Source of the DNA: Marinobacter piscis
GTDB taxonomy: Bacteria; Pseudomonadota; Gammaproteobacteria; Pseudomonadales; Oleiphilaceae
DNA length: 64,000 nt
Assembly (NCBI RefSeq): GCF_007671655.1
Contig: NZ_VCGX01000002.1
Coordinates: 744,001-808,000 of the forward strand
Direction: 5' to 3'
The translations under genes were made by a program, and so were the position numbers. The notes beneath the pieces are model-generated. The model saw only the letters and a list, made by a program, of their open reading frames with translations. It was not told where the DNA came from and made no database searches. This document shows positions 8,763-19,849 of the stretch, piece by piece (positions within the stretch are counted from its first letter, which is position 1; each line of letters opens with the position of its first letter).

Positions 8763-10052
8763 ATGACCGAACTTCCCGACAACATCCTTCACCTGCCGCA
8801 ATACCAAGTACTGGGCTGCAAATCAACCGACGACGAAATGTACTTCCAGGTGGACGTGCCCGATCCCATCGCCTGCGAGGAATGCGGCGTGCAGGGTGAG
8901 TTCGTACGGTTCGGCAAGCGTGACGTTCCCTATCGTGATCTGCCCATCCACGGCAAGCGGGTCACTCTCTGGGTGGTCCGCCGCCGATACACCTGCCGGG
9001 CCTGCAAGACAACATTCAGGCCCCAGCTACCGGAGATGGTGGACGGATTCCGTATGACACTGCGGCTGCATGAGTACGTGGAGAAGGAATCCTTCAACCA
9101 CCCCTACACCTTTGTGGCGGCACAGACCGGCCTGGACGAGAAGACGGTGCGCGACATCTTCAACGCCCGCGCCGAGTTCCTGGGGCGCTGGCACCGCTTC
9201 GAGACGCCCCGCATCCTGTGCATTGACGAGCTATACCTGAACAAGCGCTACCGCTGCATTCTGACCAACATTGAGGAGCGAACCCTGCTCGACCTGCTGG
9301 CCACCCGCCGCCAGGACGTGGTGACCAACTACCTGATGAAGCTGAAAGACCGGCAGAAGCTCGAGATCGTCAGCATGGACATGTGGAACCCCTACCGGGC
9401 AGCGGTCAAGGCTGTGCTGCCCCAGGCCCGTATCGTGGTCGATAAGCTCCATGTGGTGCGCATGGCCAACGATGCCCTAGAGAGAGTGCGCAAGGGCCTC
9501 AGAAAGGAGCTGAAACCGTCCCAGAGCCGGACTCTCAAGGGAGACCGGAAAATCCTGCTGAAACGCGCTCACGAAGTCTCAGACCGGGAGCGCCTCATCA
9601 TGGAGACCTGGACAGGCGCGTTCCCGCAACTGCTGGCCGCCTACGAGCACAAGGAGCGCTTCTACGGCATCTGGGACGCCACCACACGGCTCCAGGCAGA
9701 AGCCGCCCTGGACGAGTGGATAGCCACCATCCCGAAGGGCCAAAAGGAAGTCTGGAGCGATCTGGTCAGGGCAGTGGGAAACTGGCGCGAAGAGACCATG
9801 ACCTACTTCGAGACGGGCATGCCCGTCACCAACGCTTACACGGAGTCCATCAACCGACTGGCCAAGGACAAGAACCGTGAAGGGCGCGGTTACTCCTTCG
9901 AGGTGATGCGGGCACGAATGCTCTACACCACGAAGCACAAGAAGAAGGCACCGACTGCGAAGGTCTCTCCTTTCTACAAGAAAGCCATCGGTTACGGACT
10001 GCCGGACTTCGCAGAGGAACTCAACTACGGAGTCGATCTATCAACCATCTGA
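8763..10052 (+). CDS. tnpA: ISL3-family transposase
   Basis: 429-residue DDE transposase, full length. An N-terminal zinc-ribbon-like domain has CEECG and CRACK pairs (about residues 37-82), followed by an HTH-like region (VAAQTGLDEKTVRDIF). The RNase H-like core shows the first Asp in LCIDELYLNK, the second Asp region in SMDMWNPYR and VDKLHVVRMAN, and the Glu in TNAYTESINRLAK. The right inverted repeat begins about 35 bp after the stop. No frameshift or internal stop is seen, so the enzyme is likely active. Confidence 0.96.
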   Translation: MTELPDNILHLPQYQVLGCKSTDDEMYFQVDVPDPIACEECGVQGEFVRFGKRDVPYRDLPIHGKRVTLWVVRRRYTCRACKTTFRPQLPEMVDGFRMTLRLHEYVEKESFNHPYTFVAAQTGLDEKTVRDIFNARAEFLGRWHRFETPRILCIDELYLNKRYRCILTNIEERTLLDLLATRRQDVVTNYLMKLKDRQKLEIVSMDMWNPYRAAVKAVLPQARIVVDKLHVVRMANDALERVRKGLRKELKPSQSRTLKGDRKILLKRAHEVSDRERLIMETWTGAFPQLLAAYEHKERFYGIWDATTRLQAEAALDEWIATIPKGQKEVWSDLVRAVGNWREETMTYFETGMPVTNAYTESINRLAKDKNREGRGYSFEVMRARMLYTTKHKKKAPTAKVSPFYKKAIGYGLPDFAEELNYGVDLSTI

Positions 10053-10086
10053 GGGTGGTATCAGATTGATGGGGTGAAGGTGCCCC

Positions 10087-10110
10087 ATCAACCATTAAAT
10101 CCGTATACCC
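10087..10110 (-). repeat. Right terminal inverted repeat of the ISL3 element
   Basis: On the minus strand it starts GGGTATACGG and ends AATGGTTGAT, matching the left end at 21 of 24 positions. Confidence 0.9.
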
Positions 10111-10118
10111 AAAACAAT
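10111..10118. repeat. Target-site duplication, right copy (AAAACAAT)
   Basis: Exact repeat of the 8 bp flanking the left end of the transposon. Confidence 0.92.
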
Positions 10119-10121
10119 AAG

Positions 10122-10147
10122 AAGGGCTCCCATAGGAGCCCTTTTGT
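10122..10147. terminator. Terminator hairpin downstream of putP
   Basis: GGGCTCC, loop CATA and GGAGCCC form a 7-bp stem. The plus strand then has TTTT. In the minus direction, that of putP, the tail is TTCTTATT, a weaker U-tract. It probably ends putP transcription; the transposon landed just beyond it. Confidence 0.7.
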
Positions 10148-10175
10148 CGACTTTAAAACTGCCTAACGTTAGCGG

Positions 10176-11669
10176 TTAGCCATGATCCATCGCTTGATAC
10201 TCATTGGCATCAGAAGTGGCAAGGCTCACCAAAACAATAGCTATGAAAGAGGCAATGAAGCCGGGAATGATTTCATAGACGCCAGGCCCGCCCATGAACT
10301 CGCCATTCCAGCCAAGTGAAATCCAGATCATCACAGTTGCCGCCCCTACCACAAGACCGGCCAGAGCGCCGGCACCATTAGTGCGTGACCACATCAGACC
10401 CAGAATAACCAAGGGGCCGAATGCCGAGCCAAACCCTGCCCACGCGTTACTGACAAGACCCAGCACCTGCGATTCCGGATCCGAGGCAATAACGGCTGCA
10501 ACCAGACCCACAAGCACTACACAAACACGACCAATGTTCACACACTCTTTATCACTGGCCTCCTTGCGCAAAAACAAGCGATAGAAGTCCTCAGTCAATG
10601 AGGAAGATGCCACGAGCAACTGACTGGAGATCGTACTCATGACCGCTGCCAACAAGGCTGCGTACAGGAAACCAGTAATCAATGGATGGAACAACAAGTC
10701 CGCAAGAATGATAAAGATGGTTTCCGGGTCATCCACCGGCAAGCCGTTGCGCACTGCATACGCCCGACCGAACACACCAAGCCCAATGGCACCGATCAGG
10801 GAAATCCCCATCCATGACATACCAATATTACGGGCAATCGGCACCTCTTTAACGGACCGGATAGCCATGAAGCGCACAATAATGTGTGGCTGTCCAAAAT
10901 AACCCAGCCCCCAGGTTACCGCTGAAAGCCAGCCAATAAAGGTTAGACCCTGTGTCCAGGAAAGCAGCGTTGGGTCCACCTCATTGAGCGTTTGTGTTGC
11001 TTGTGCGAACCCACCGCCACCTTCTCCGAAGAGCACAACGGCTGGCATAAGAATCAAGGCAACCATCATAATGCAGCCCTGAATGAAGTCAGTCATGCTG
11101 ACTGCGAGAAACCCACCAACAACCGTATAAGCCAACACCACACCCAGGGTAATCGCAATACCGGAGCCGTAATCCGTCAGCCCGCCAAAGTTGAAGATAC
11201 CGGAGAATGCACTTTCAAACAGTTTTCCTCCGGCAACCAGACCGGATGCCGTATAAACCGCAAAGAAAAGAACGATGACAATCGCGGATACTGTGCGAAG
11301 GGGTAACGCTTGCGTAGGAAAGCGGTTTGCTAAAAATGCCGGAATGGTCAAGGCGTTTCCGTAGTGTACAGTCTGGGCTCGTAGCCTAGGCGCAACAATG
11401 ATCCAGTTAATGAATGCGCCAGCGAACAAACCAATACCTATCCAGGCTGACGCCAGGCCGGACACATACATGGCCCCCGGAAGCCCGAGCAGCAGCCAGC
11501 CACTCATATCTGAAGCACCGGCTGATAAAGCCGCCACCTTAGGGCTGAGCGCCCTGCCGCCCAGCATGTAATCTTCTGATGAAGATGTGGATTTGCGCAT
11601 TGCATAAAGACCGATAACGATCATTATCGTAAAGTAACCAATCAGACTGATCCAAACACCAATAGCCAT
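10176..11669 (-). CDS. putP: Sodium/proline symporter PutP
   Basis: Inner-membrane Na+:proline co-transporter of the SSS family. The 497 residues and about 13 hydrophobic segments match PutP. Family signatures include MRKSTSSSEDYMLGGRALSP near the N-terminus with the GASDMSGWLLLGLPG segment after it, and GFLAVSMTDFIQG and LGYFGQPHIIVRFMAIR further in. The start ATG is preceded by GGAGGAG. It serves proline as an osmolyte or carbon source in a salt-loving host. An AraC-type regulator lies directly upstream on the same strand, as expected for a proline-responsive activator; putA is not in the window. Confidence 0.95.
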   Translation of the reverse strand: MAIGVWISLIGYFTIMIVIGLYAMRKSTSSSEDYMLGGRALSPKVAALSAGASDMSGWLLLGLPGAMYVSGLASAWIGIGLFAGAFINWIIVAPRLRAQTVHYGNALTIPAFLANRFPTQALPLRTVSAIVIVLFFAVYTASGLVAGGKLFESAFSGIFNFGGLTDYGSGIAITLGVVLAYTVVGGFLAVSMTDFIQGCIMMVALILMPAVVLFGEGGGGFAQATQTLNEVDPTLLSWTQGLTFIGWLSAVTWGLGYFGQPHIIVRFMAIRSVKEVPIARNIGMSWMGISLIGAIGLGVFGRAYAVRNGLPVDDPETIFIILADLLFHPLITGFLYAALLAAVMSTISSQLLVASSSLTEDFYRLFLRKEASDKECVNIGRVCVVLVGLVAAVIASDPESQVLGLVSNAWAGFGSAFGPLVILGLMWSRTNGAGALAGLVVGAATVMIWISLGWNGEFMGGPGVYEIIPGFIASFIAIVLVSLATSDANEYQAMDHG

Positions 11670-11973
11670 GAGACTCCTCCGCTTTTATGAGTCGGACTCT
11701 GCTCCGATCTCAAAGCACAGCGTTCCGCAAATGCGAACCTGCTGTGTCATTTTTTTTATTTACTGGAACCCCTTCCCTGTCCAGGCGCGCAAAAAGCTGC
11801 CTGCCCGGTCTTAACTATAGTTAAGATTCAGCAATTTGCGACGATAAATGACGCCCGGATCGGAAGGGTAAGTTTTAACATCGTAAGCCTAGTATCACTA
11901 CGTATATCCAGCTTACAAAATCCTACGATTCTCTTGCGTAATACTACGGGAGTCGAGCGGGGTTCAGACAAAC
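11670..11973 (-). promoter_or_regulatory. putP upstream region with an 18-bp palindrome
   Basis: 304 bp without a gene. It holds a perfect 18-bp palindrome, TCTTAACTATAGTTAAGA (11809-11826), and three CTACG copies at 11898, 11923 and 11944. An inverted pair GTAAGC/GCTTAC lies at 11883-11888 and 11911-11916. A hairpin at 11716-11746 (CACAGC/GCTGTG plus inner pairs) precedes a T-run on the plus strand, so it could stop antisense transcription. These are candidate operator elements for putP. Which protein binds them is unknown. Confidence 0.5.
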
Positions 11974-12753
11974 TCAGGCAACATTATCATTGACTTGCAG
12001 TTTAGACGGAGTTGTCCCTTTGTGCTTACGCAATGCGTTGGTCAAGGCACTCTGTGATGAAAAACCCACGCGGTAGCTTATTTCTGAGACAGGAAGGGAT
12101 GTTGAAGCCAGGAGCTTGACAGCCTGATTCAGCCGGGCTTGCAATAGAAACTGGTGAGGCGTGGTGCCAAGCACCTCCCGGAATACTTCATGGAAACGAC
12201 TGACGCTCAGACAGGCTTCACGGGCCAGTTCCTGAACCGTTACCTTCCGATGCAGGTTAGCACCGATATAACGCTGAATGGTCTCCGGACACAGGCTGTG
12301 ACGGCTGGATGAGACTGCGTTTCCATCAGTCAGGCGATCGGCCATGCAGTACAGAATACTTGCGGCCAGATGGCCATGCATTGTGAGGTTGCCGGGAGAC
12401 CGGTCAAATTCGCCGGCTGCAAACTGCACCAGCCCCTGCAATCGGCTGTCCATCTGAAGGGTTCTGGGCTTTTCAAACAGCCGTACCATCCGTTCATAGT
12501 CAGCGTGCGCCGGCGTTGAAACAGCCGGGGCCAAGGGATCGATATTGATGACCAGAACGTGATTCTGATGATTGCCCCAATAGTCATGTCTGGCTTCAGT
12601 GGGTACCAGGCATGCCTTCCAGGTATCCAGTTCTGAGCCGGTGCCATCAACACTCAGGGCGGCTTCACCACGAACACCTACCACTATCTGATGATGTGTG
12701 TGGCAATGTTGATGGGACGCAATCGGGAGCTTGAGTAAGCGGGCATCCAGCAT
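11974..12753 (-). CDS. AraC-family regulator, probable proline-uptake regulator
   Basis: 259-residue cytoplasmic regulator. An N-terminal cupin-like sensing domain (QHCHTHHQIVVGVRGEAALSVDG, about 13-40) is followed by a C-terminal double HTH (about 160-255): KVTVQELAREACLSVSRFHEVF and LPVSEISYRVGFSSQSALTNALRKHKG, the AraC signature. It lies just upstream of putP on the same strand. In Pseudomonas, PruR of this family activates proline utilisation genes, and I infer the same role. It also lies directly after tmk, where holB is usual in relatives. The start is ATG with a weak ribosome site. Confidence 0.85.
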   Translation of the reverse strand: MLDARLLKLPIASHQHCHTHHQIVVGVRGEAALSVDGTGSELDTWKACLVPTEARHDYWGNHQNHVLVINIDPLAPAVSTPAHADYERMVRLFEKPRTLQMDSRLQGLVQFAAGEFDRSPGNLTMHGHLAASILYCMADRLTDGNAVSSSRHSLCPETIQRYIGANLHRKVTVQELAREACLSVSRFHEVFREVLGTTPHQFLLQARLNQAVKLLASTSLPVSEISYRVGFSSQSALTNALRKHKGTTPSKLQVNDNVA

Positions 12754-12791
12754 AAGCGCGACCGGGGTTTGTTATTACGGGAATCAGCTGA

Positions 12792-14479
<1,688 letters not shown>

Positions 14480-14484
14480 ACGAA

Positions 14485-15315
14485 TTATTCCAGTAGTTCG
14501 AGAGGATTAAAGATTGTCGCAAGCCCGCCACCCACAGGCAAATCCTGATCTGCAAGACGGCGCACAGAAACGATGCCCAAAACGCTGTTCATCAGGTATA
14601 CCCCGGAACAGCCGGGCCCGGTAAGGTCCTGAACACTCAAGGGCCGCTCAACAACCGTCTCACCCCGGGCCCGAAGCCGTTCAAGCAACCACTGTCGGAG
14701 CACCCCGGCAACCGCAAGGCTTTTGGTGGGCGGCGTGGCCCAGCCATCGGGTGTTTTTACCAACAGGTTGGTGCGCGTACCCTCAACCAGATTCCCATCG
14801 GCATCGGCCATAATGGCTTCGAATACCCCTTCCTCGATCTCCCGGGCGGCCATTACCTGCTCAAGCCGGTTCAGTGATTTGATACCGGAGAACAGTGGGT
14901 TAACTGTCAGGGGGATGCGGGAAAAGTCAGCCTCAACGCCCTTTACTGGAGGGACGGCTGGCATAGAACTGGCGGCCACCAACAGGTTTGGCCGGATGTC
15001 AGAGCCGGGCCGATAGCCCCGCCCCCCTTCCCCACGGGTAAGGGTGAGTTTCAGCACCCAGGCTCCACAGCCTCCGGCATTGGAAAACCGGTCTGCAAAA
15101 CGATCTGCCGCTGCACTGCAGGCTTTTCGAAGCTCAGTCACGGTCATCGGTATCCCCAGCCTGCCGGCATCGCCGGCCATGCGGTTCAAATGACGAGACA
15201 TCAGCACGCCCCGGCTGCCCTGCATTCTTATGGTCTCAAACAGACCATCGCCATAGGCACATCCCCTGTCACCCGCCGGCAACGAGCGTTCATCAGCCCA
15301 GTACAGATTGAACAT
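14485..15315 (-). CDS. pabC: Aminodeoxychorismate lyase
   Basis: PLP-dependent fold-type IV enzyme that converts 4-amino-4-deoxychorismate to p-aminobenzoate and pyruvate for folate synthesis. It has 276 residues. The PLP lysine lies in FSGIKSLNRLEQVMA, and DGNLVEGTRTNLLV is the family's conserved glutamate region. The start at 15315 (MFNLYWADE) has AAAGG upstream and lies just after the fabF stop; an in-frame start ten codons earlier would overlap fabF without support. Confidence 0.93.
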   Translation of the reverse strand: MFNLYWADERSLPAGDRGCAYGDGLFETIRMQGSRGVLMSRHLNRMAGDAGRLGIPMTVTELRKACSAAADRFADRFSNAGGCGAWVLKLTLTRGEGGRGYRPGSDIRPNLLVAASSMPAVPPVKGVEADFSRIPLTVNPLFSGIKSLNRLEQVMAAREIEEGVFEAIMADADGNLVEGTRTNLLVKTPDGWATPPTKSLAVAGVLRQWLLERLRARGETVVERPLSVQDLTGPGCSGVYLMNSVLGIVSVRRLADQDLPVGGGLATIFNPLELLE

Positions 15316-15322
15316 ACGCCTT

Positions 15323-16570
15323 TCAGTCTTCGTAACGGCGCACAATCAGGGTACCGTTGGTGCCCCCGAAACCGAACGAGTTAGACAGCGCCACGCGCAC
15401 ATCGGCTTTACGGGCGTGATGAGCCACCAGGTCCAGATCGCAGCCAGTGTCAGGATTATCGAGGTTGATTGTCGGTGGCAAAACGCCATCGCGGATGGCG
15501 AGAAGAGAAAAAATGGTCTCAACCGCACCGGCGGCACCCAGCAAGTGTCCGGTCATGGATTTTGTGCTGCTCATGGCCAGGCGGTTTGCATGCTCCCCAA
15601 ATACACGCTTTGTGGCCTTGATCTCTGCCACATCCCCTACCTGGGTTGATGTTCCGTGGGCATTGATATAGTCCACCTCCTCCGGTTTCAGGCCCGCATC
15701 CTGCAGTGCGTTAGCCATGGCCCGTGCTGCTCCCTCACCATCTTCCGGGGGCGCAGTAATATGATGGGCATCATCACTCATTCCAAAACCGGCAAGCTCA
15801 CCATAAATGGTTGCCCCCCGCGCTTTCGCATGTTCCAGCTCTTCCAGTACCACAACACCGGCACCATCACTCAGAACAAACCCATCCCGCTCTTTGTCCC
15901 AGGGACGGCTGGCTTTCGCGGGTTCATCATTACGGGTAGATAGCGCACGAGCCGATGCAAACGCAGCAACCCCGGTACGCGTGGTTGCCATTTCGGAGCC
16001 GCCTGCAAGCATCACATCGGCATCACCGTAGGCAATTGTGCGGGCGGCATATCCAATATTGTGAGTACCTGTGGTACAAGCCGTCACAATCGCAATATTC
16101 GGACCGCGATAACCAAACCGAATGGCCGCATTACCGGAGATCATGTTGATCACGGATGCCGGAACAAAAAACGGCGATACCTTGCGCGGGCCGGACTTGT
16201 CCATGGTGAGAACACTTTTCTCAATATACTCCAGGCCGCCGATACCCGAACCAATTGCGATACCCGCACGGTTATAGTCCAGCGCGTCATAATCTGACAG
16301 GCCACTATGGTCGACCGCCTGCTGGGCAGCAATCAGCCCATAGTGAATAAACGCATCCAGCTTTCTGGCTTCTTTAGTGGTGAGGTAAGGCTCCAGATCA
16401 AGCCCCTTGATGGCACCACCAATCCGGGTGTTGTATTCGGACGCATCAAAACGATCAATCATTCCAATGCCACTGTGGCCGGCCAGAATGCCATCCCAGG
16501 AAGATGTCACATCGTTTCCCAGCGGGGACAGCATCCCCATCCCCGTAATAACAACCCGTCGTTTGCTCAT
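15323..16570 (-). CDS. fabF: 3-oxoacyl-ACP synthase II
   Basis: Condensing enzyme that elongates acyl-ACP with malonyl-ACP. It has 415 residues. The active-site Cys lies in [12 protein letters not shown], and the two catalytic His are in [11 protein letters not shown] and [11 protein letters not shown]. The N-terminus [15 protein letters not shown] is the family start. I chose ATG 16570 because GGTGGAAGAG precedes it; a longer frame adds 13 unlikely residues that overlap the terminator after acpP. Confidence 0.97.
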   Translation of the reverse strand: MSKRRVVITGMGMLSPLGNDVTSSWDGILAGHSGIGMIDRFDASEYNTRIGGAIKGLDLEPYLTTKEARKLDAFIHYGLIAAQQAVDHSGLSDYDALDYNRAGIAIGSGIGGLEYIEKSVLTMDKSGPRKVSPFFVPASVINMISGNAAIRFGYRGPNIAIVTACTTGTHNIGYAARTIAYGDADVMLAGGSEMATTRTGVAAFASARALSTRNDEPAKASRPWDKERDGFVLSDGAGVVVLEELEHAKARGATIYGELAGFGMSDDAHHITAPPEDGEGAARAMANALQDAGLKPEEVDYINAHGTSTQVGDVAEIKATKRVFGEHANRLAMSSTKSMTGHLLGAAGAVETIFSLLAIRDGVLPPTINLDNPDTGCDLDLVAHHARKADVRVALSNSFGFGGTNGTLIVRRYED

Positions 16571-16610
16571 AATCTCTTCCACCTGATCTTTTCGTTTACT
16601 CCCAGGCAAT

Positions 16611-16650
16611 AAAAAAAGCCGTCCTTCATGTTACAACAAGGACGGCTTTG
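16611..16650 (-). terminator. Terminator/attenuator between acpP and fabF
   Basis: On the minus strand AAAGCCGTCCTT and AAGGACGGCTTT form a perfect 12-bp stem around an 11-base loop, ending in seven T. It lies 25 bp after the acpP stop and 40 bp before the fabF start, so it should cut most transcripts after acpP. Confidence 0.92.
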
Positions 16651-16674
16651 CCTGGTTAGCTTAACAGCCGGGTC

Positions 16675-16908
16675 TCAGGTGTGCGCGACAATATAGTCAA
16701 TCGCGTCCTGGACACTGGCAAGCTTCTCAGCTTCTTCATCAGGAATTTCAGTCTCAAACTCCTCTTCCAGTGCCATGACCAGCTCAACAGTATCCAGTGA
16801 GTCAGCGCCAAGATCCTCTACAAAAGAAGATGAGTTCTGAACTTCGGATTCTTTAACGCCCAATTGTTCACAAACGATCTTCTTTACGCGCTCTTCAACT
16901 GTACTCAT
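16675..16908 (-). CDS. acpP: Acyl carrier protein
   Basis: 77-residue acidic carrier for fatty-acid intermediates. The phosphopantetheine serine is in [16 protein letters not shown]. The start is ATG 16908 ([12 protein letters not shown]); the nine preceding in-frame codons lie outside the family's N-terminus. A strong terminator follows it, which fits the known need for much more ACP than synthase. Confidence 0.97.
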   Translation of the reverse strand: MSTVEERVKKIVCEQLGVKESEVQNSSSFVEDLGADSLDTVELVMALEEEFETEIPDEEAEKLASVQDAIDYIVAHT

Positions 16909-17044
16909 AATGTCCTCACTTTGTGTATCTACCAAGCAACTTAAAGTGCTGCCAGTTTAGTGTATACCCCACCTGCAAACAAGCAGGGATCCGGTTAAAC
17001 ATGTTGTGCGGCAAGGGTTTGCGCACCGGCTTCAGCAACGAAGC

Positions 17045-17788
17045 CTATCCCATGTACATTCCACCGTTTACATGAATGGTTTCACCAGTCACATAGCCGG
17101 CAATATCTGATGCCAGGAAGGACACAATAGCTGCCACTTCCTCCGGCTGCCCCAGACGACCCGCAGGTATGTTTTTAAGCATAGCTTCGCGTTGATTTTC
17201 GTCCAGTTGTTTTGTCATATCTGTATCAATAAACCCGGGCGCAACACAGTTAGCGGTGATCCCCCGGTTCGACATTTCCTTGGCCAGGCTGCGGGTAAAG
17301 CCTTCCACGCCAGCCTTTGCGGCACAGTAGTTTGCCTGCCCGGGGTTGCCCATACTGGCGACCACGGAACTGACGTTAATAATACGCCCCCAGCGTGCCT
17401 TTGCCATACCCCGCAGAACCGCCTTGCTGGTACGGTACACACTTGAGAGGTTGGTATCGAGCACTGCCCCCCAGTCATCATCTTTGAGACGCATCAGCAG
17501 GTTATCACGGGTGATGCCCGCATTATTCACCAGGATCAGAGGCGCGCCGGTTTTATCGCCTATCTCTTTCAGCCCGGCTTCAATACTTTCAAGGTCAGCG
17601 ACGTTCATTACGATACCATAGCCACTCACACCAGCTGCGCTGAAGTTGGCCGTAATGGTTTCCGCACCGTCTTTACTCGTAGCCGTACCTATAACCTCTG
17701 CGCCCTGCTGTGCGAGCGCCAGCGAAATGGCTTTTCCGATTCCACGAGTGGCACCGGTGACCAGTGCCGTTTTACCTTCCAGAGACAT
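17045..17788 (-). CDS. fabG: 3-oxoacyl-ACP reductase
   Basis: NADPH-dependent SDR that reduces 3-oxoacyl-ACP. It has 247 residues. The nucleotide motif TGATRGIGKAI begins at about residue 12, the active site is Ser...YCAAKAG with NVSSVVA before it, and VNNAG is present. The start at 17788 (MSLEGKTALVTG) has GGGAG upstream. It begins 16 bp after the fabD stop. Confidence 0.97.
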   Translation of the reverse strand: MSLEGKTALVTGATRGIGKAISLALAQQGAEVIGTATSKDGAETITANFSAAGVSGYGIVMNVADLESIEAGLKEIGDKTGAPLILVNNAGITRDNLLMRLKDDDWGAVLDTNLSSVYRTSKAVLRGMAKARWGRIINVSSVVASMGNPGQANYCAAKAGVEGFTRSLAKEMSNRGITANCVAPGFIDTDMTKQLDENQREAMLKNIPAGRLGQPEEVAAIVSFLASDIAGYVTGETIHVNGGMYMG

Positions 17789-17804
17789 GCACAACTCCCT
17801 TTTT

Positions 17805-18743
17805 TCAGGACGATTCAAACGCGGCAAGCGCCGCAGCTAACGCCTCAGGGTCTTCTATCCCGCGAACGACAAGCCCCCGGTCAATGCGTTTTGCCAGTCC
17901 GGCAAGCACCTTACCCGCCCCGCACTCGACAGCCACCTTCACATCAGCAGCCACGAGCGCGCGAACCGAATCTGTCCAGAGTACTGGTGAGTACAATTGC
18001 TTGAGCAGGTTGGCTTTCAGTGTAGCTGATTCCGTCTCCGCTGCAGCGTTAACATTCTGTATCACTGGTGTGACCGCATTGTTAAAACGTACCTCGTCCA
18101 AAGCCTGACCCAGCTCTTCTGCTGCGCCTTTCATCAGCAGGCAATGCGAAGGCACGCTGACCGGCAAAGGCATGGCTTTACGGGCACCCCTGGTTTTGCA
18201 GGCTTCAACAGCCCGGTCTACGGCCGCTGCAGTGCCTGCAATGACAACCTGCCCCGGCGCGTTAAAGTTAACGGCAGAGACGACTTCGTTATCAGCTGCT
18301 TCCTCGCAAGCGGCAACAACATCCGCGTCTTCCAGACCAAGAATGGCCGCCATCTTACCCTCGCCAGCGGGAACCGCTTCCTGCATCAGCTCGCCACGCA
18401 ACTGAACCAGTTTGACGGCCTCGACAAAATCCAGGCTTTCAGCAGCTACCAGGGCACTGTACTCACCCAGGCTATGGCCTGCCAGGAAGTCCGGTGCCCG
18501 CCCGCCTGCGACAAACCATTGCCGCCAAAGGGCAACGCTGGCCGTCAGTAACGCAGGCTGGGTGACCATGGTCCGATTGAGCTCTTCTGCTGGTCCCTTC
18601 TGGCAAAGATGCCAGAGATCGTATCCGAGCACATTGGAGGCTTCATCGAAGGTTTTATTGATCATGGGCCAGGACTCTGCGGCAGTTGCAAGCATGCCTA
18701 CAGACTGAGCCCCCTGGCCGGGGAATATAAAGGCTGATTTCAT
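17805..18743 (-). CDS. fabD: Malonyl-CoA-ACP transacylase
   Basis: Loads malonyl groups onto ACP. It has 312 residues. N-terminal FIFPGQGAQSVGM, catalytic Ser in LAGHSLGEYSALVAA at about 90-104, and His in the SVPSHCLLM region. Standard position between plsX and fabG. No fabH lies in the window, as is usual where it is encoded elsewhere. Confidence 0.97.
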   Translation of the reverse strand: MKSAFIFPGQGAQSVGMLATAAESWPMINKTFDEASNVLGYDLWHLCQKGPAEELNRTMVTQPALLTASVALWRQWFVAGGRAPDFLAGHSLGEYSALVAAESLDFVEAVKLVQLRGELMQEAVPAGEGKMAAILGLEDADVVAACEEAADNEVVSAVNFNAPGQVVIAGTAAAVDRAVEACKTRGARKAMPLPVSVPSHCLLMKGAAEELGQALDEVRFNNAVTPVIQNVNAAAETESATLKANLLKQLYSPVLWTDSVRALVAADVKVAVECGAGKVLAGLAKRIDRGLVVRGIEDPEALAAALAAFESS

Positions 18744-18804
18744 AAGCGGGATCTTACCGTTATTGGAGGTTTCAGGAGATTAGCCAATAGTACAAGCTGA
18801 TACC

Positions 18805-19806
18805 TTAAAGCATCAGATCGTCAAGGCGTTCATTAATCCGCCGGGGCACTTCCAACTCTACTTCACGAACGGCCTGGCGCATAGCCGCGAGCATGGCACG
18901 CTCATTGGCGTTACCATGACTCTTTATAACCACACCCTGAAGCCCGAGAAAACTGGCTCCGTTATGACGGGAGGGGTCCATCAGCCGCAGGAGGCGCCCG
19001 ATAATCGGACGGGCAAAGACGCCTACAATACGCCCATAAAACGTGCGGGTAAACGCCTGCTCCATGAGCTCAATTAACAATCCGGCCACACCTTCACCGG
19101 TCTTCAGTGCAATGTTGCCTACAAAGCCATCGCAGACCACAACATCTGCCACATCCCGGAAAAGGTCACTGCCTTCAACATACCCGATATAATTAACAGA
19201 TTCGCTCTGGGCAAGCATATGAGAGGCAAGACGAACCTGCTCATTGCCTTTTATCTCTTCTTCGCCAACGTTCAACAACGCTACCCGCGGCTCACCCTGG
19301 CGACAGATAGCAGAGGCCATTAACGACCCCATCAGTGCATACTGGTAGAGGTTTTCGGCACTGGAATCCACATTAGCGCCCAGATCCAGTACGTGGCACC
19401 GGCCGCGTAACGACGGAATCAGCTTGGCAATTGCCGGACGCTCAATTCCCGGATACATGCGGATAATCGAGCGCCCAAACGCCATTAATGCGCCGGTATT
19501 TCCTGCACTGACACAGCCCTGAGCTTCGCCATCGCGAACCAGGCCCAGCGCAATTGCCATGGACGAATTTTTCTTATGCCTTAGCGCGTGGGAGGGGCGC
19601 TCATTCATACGCACGACATCAGCAGCCTCCACAATACGGATTCGCGAATGCCCCTCACGCAAAAAAGCCTCAAGCTCACTCCGGATTCCAACCAGAATAA
19701 AGCTCAAGGCTTTGTTTTCGTGCACCGCTTCGAGTGCCGCAGCAACAACGACTGCCGGCCCCCGATCACCACTCATGGCATCAACCGCTATGGTAACCGG
19801 TTTCAC
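18805..19806 (-). CDS. plsX: Phosphate acyltransferase PlsX
   Basis: Makes acyl-phosphate from acyl-ACP, the first step of phospholipid synthesis. It has 333 residues. MKPVTIAVDAMSGDRGP is the family N-terminus. NTGALMAFGR, VLDLGANVD and the C-terminal FVGNIALKTGEG and NGASFLGLQGVVIKSHGNA follow. It lies downstream of rpmF as in most gammaproteobacteria. Confidence 0.97.
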   Translation of the reverse strand: MKPVTIAVDAMSGDRGPAVVVAAALEAVHENKALSFILVGIRSELEAFLREGHSRIRIVEAADVVRMNERPSHALRHKKNSSMAIALGLVRDGEAQGCVSAGNTGALMAFGRSIIRMYPGIERPAIAKLIPSLRGRCHVLDLGANVDSSAENLYQYALMGSLMASAICRQGEPRVALLNVGEEEIKGNEQVRLASHMLAQSESVNYIGYVEGSDLFRDVADVVVCDGFVGNIALKTGEGVAGLLIELMEQAFTRTFYGRIVGVFARPIIGRLLRLMDPSRHNGASFLGLQGVVIKSHGNANERAMLAAMRQAVREVELEVPRRINERLDDLML

Positions 19807-19849
19807 CGTCCACCTGCCCGATTGAGGTTAGTGCAGCCATGCAACGAGG

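Larger units (their letters stand above)
6739..10110 (+). mobile_element. ISL3-family transposon, ISPpu12-like, with merR-CDF-lspA cargo
   Basis: A complete 3372-bp element. Its ends form 24-bp inverted repeats with 21 matches: GGGTA, two differing bases, CGGATT, one differing base, then AATGGTTGAT. A perfect 8-bp direct duplication flanks it. Inside are a MerR regulator on the minus strand and, on the plus strand, a CDF-like transporter, lspA and the transposase. This gene set is the one described for ISPpu12 of Pseudomonas putida. It sits in the short gap between the acnB terminator and the putP terminator and disrupts no gene. The intact duplication and open frames suggest a recent, possibly still mobile, insertion. 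Confidence 0.93.
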
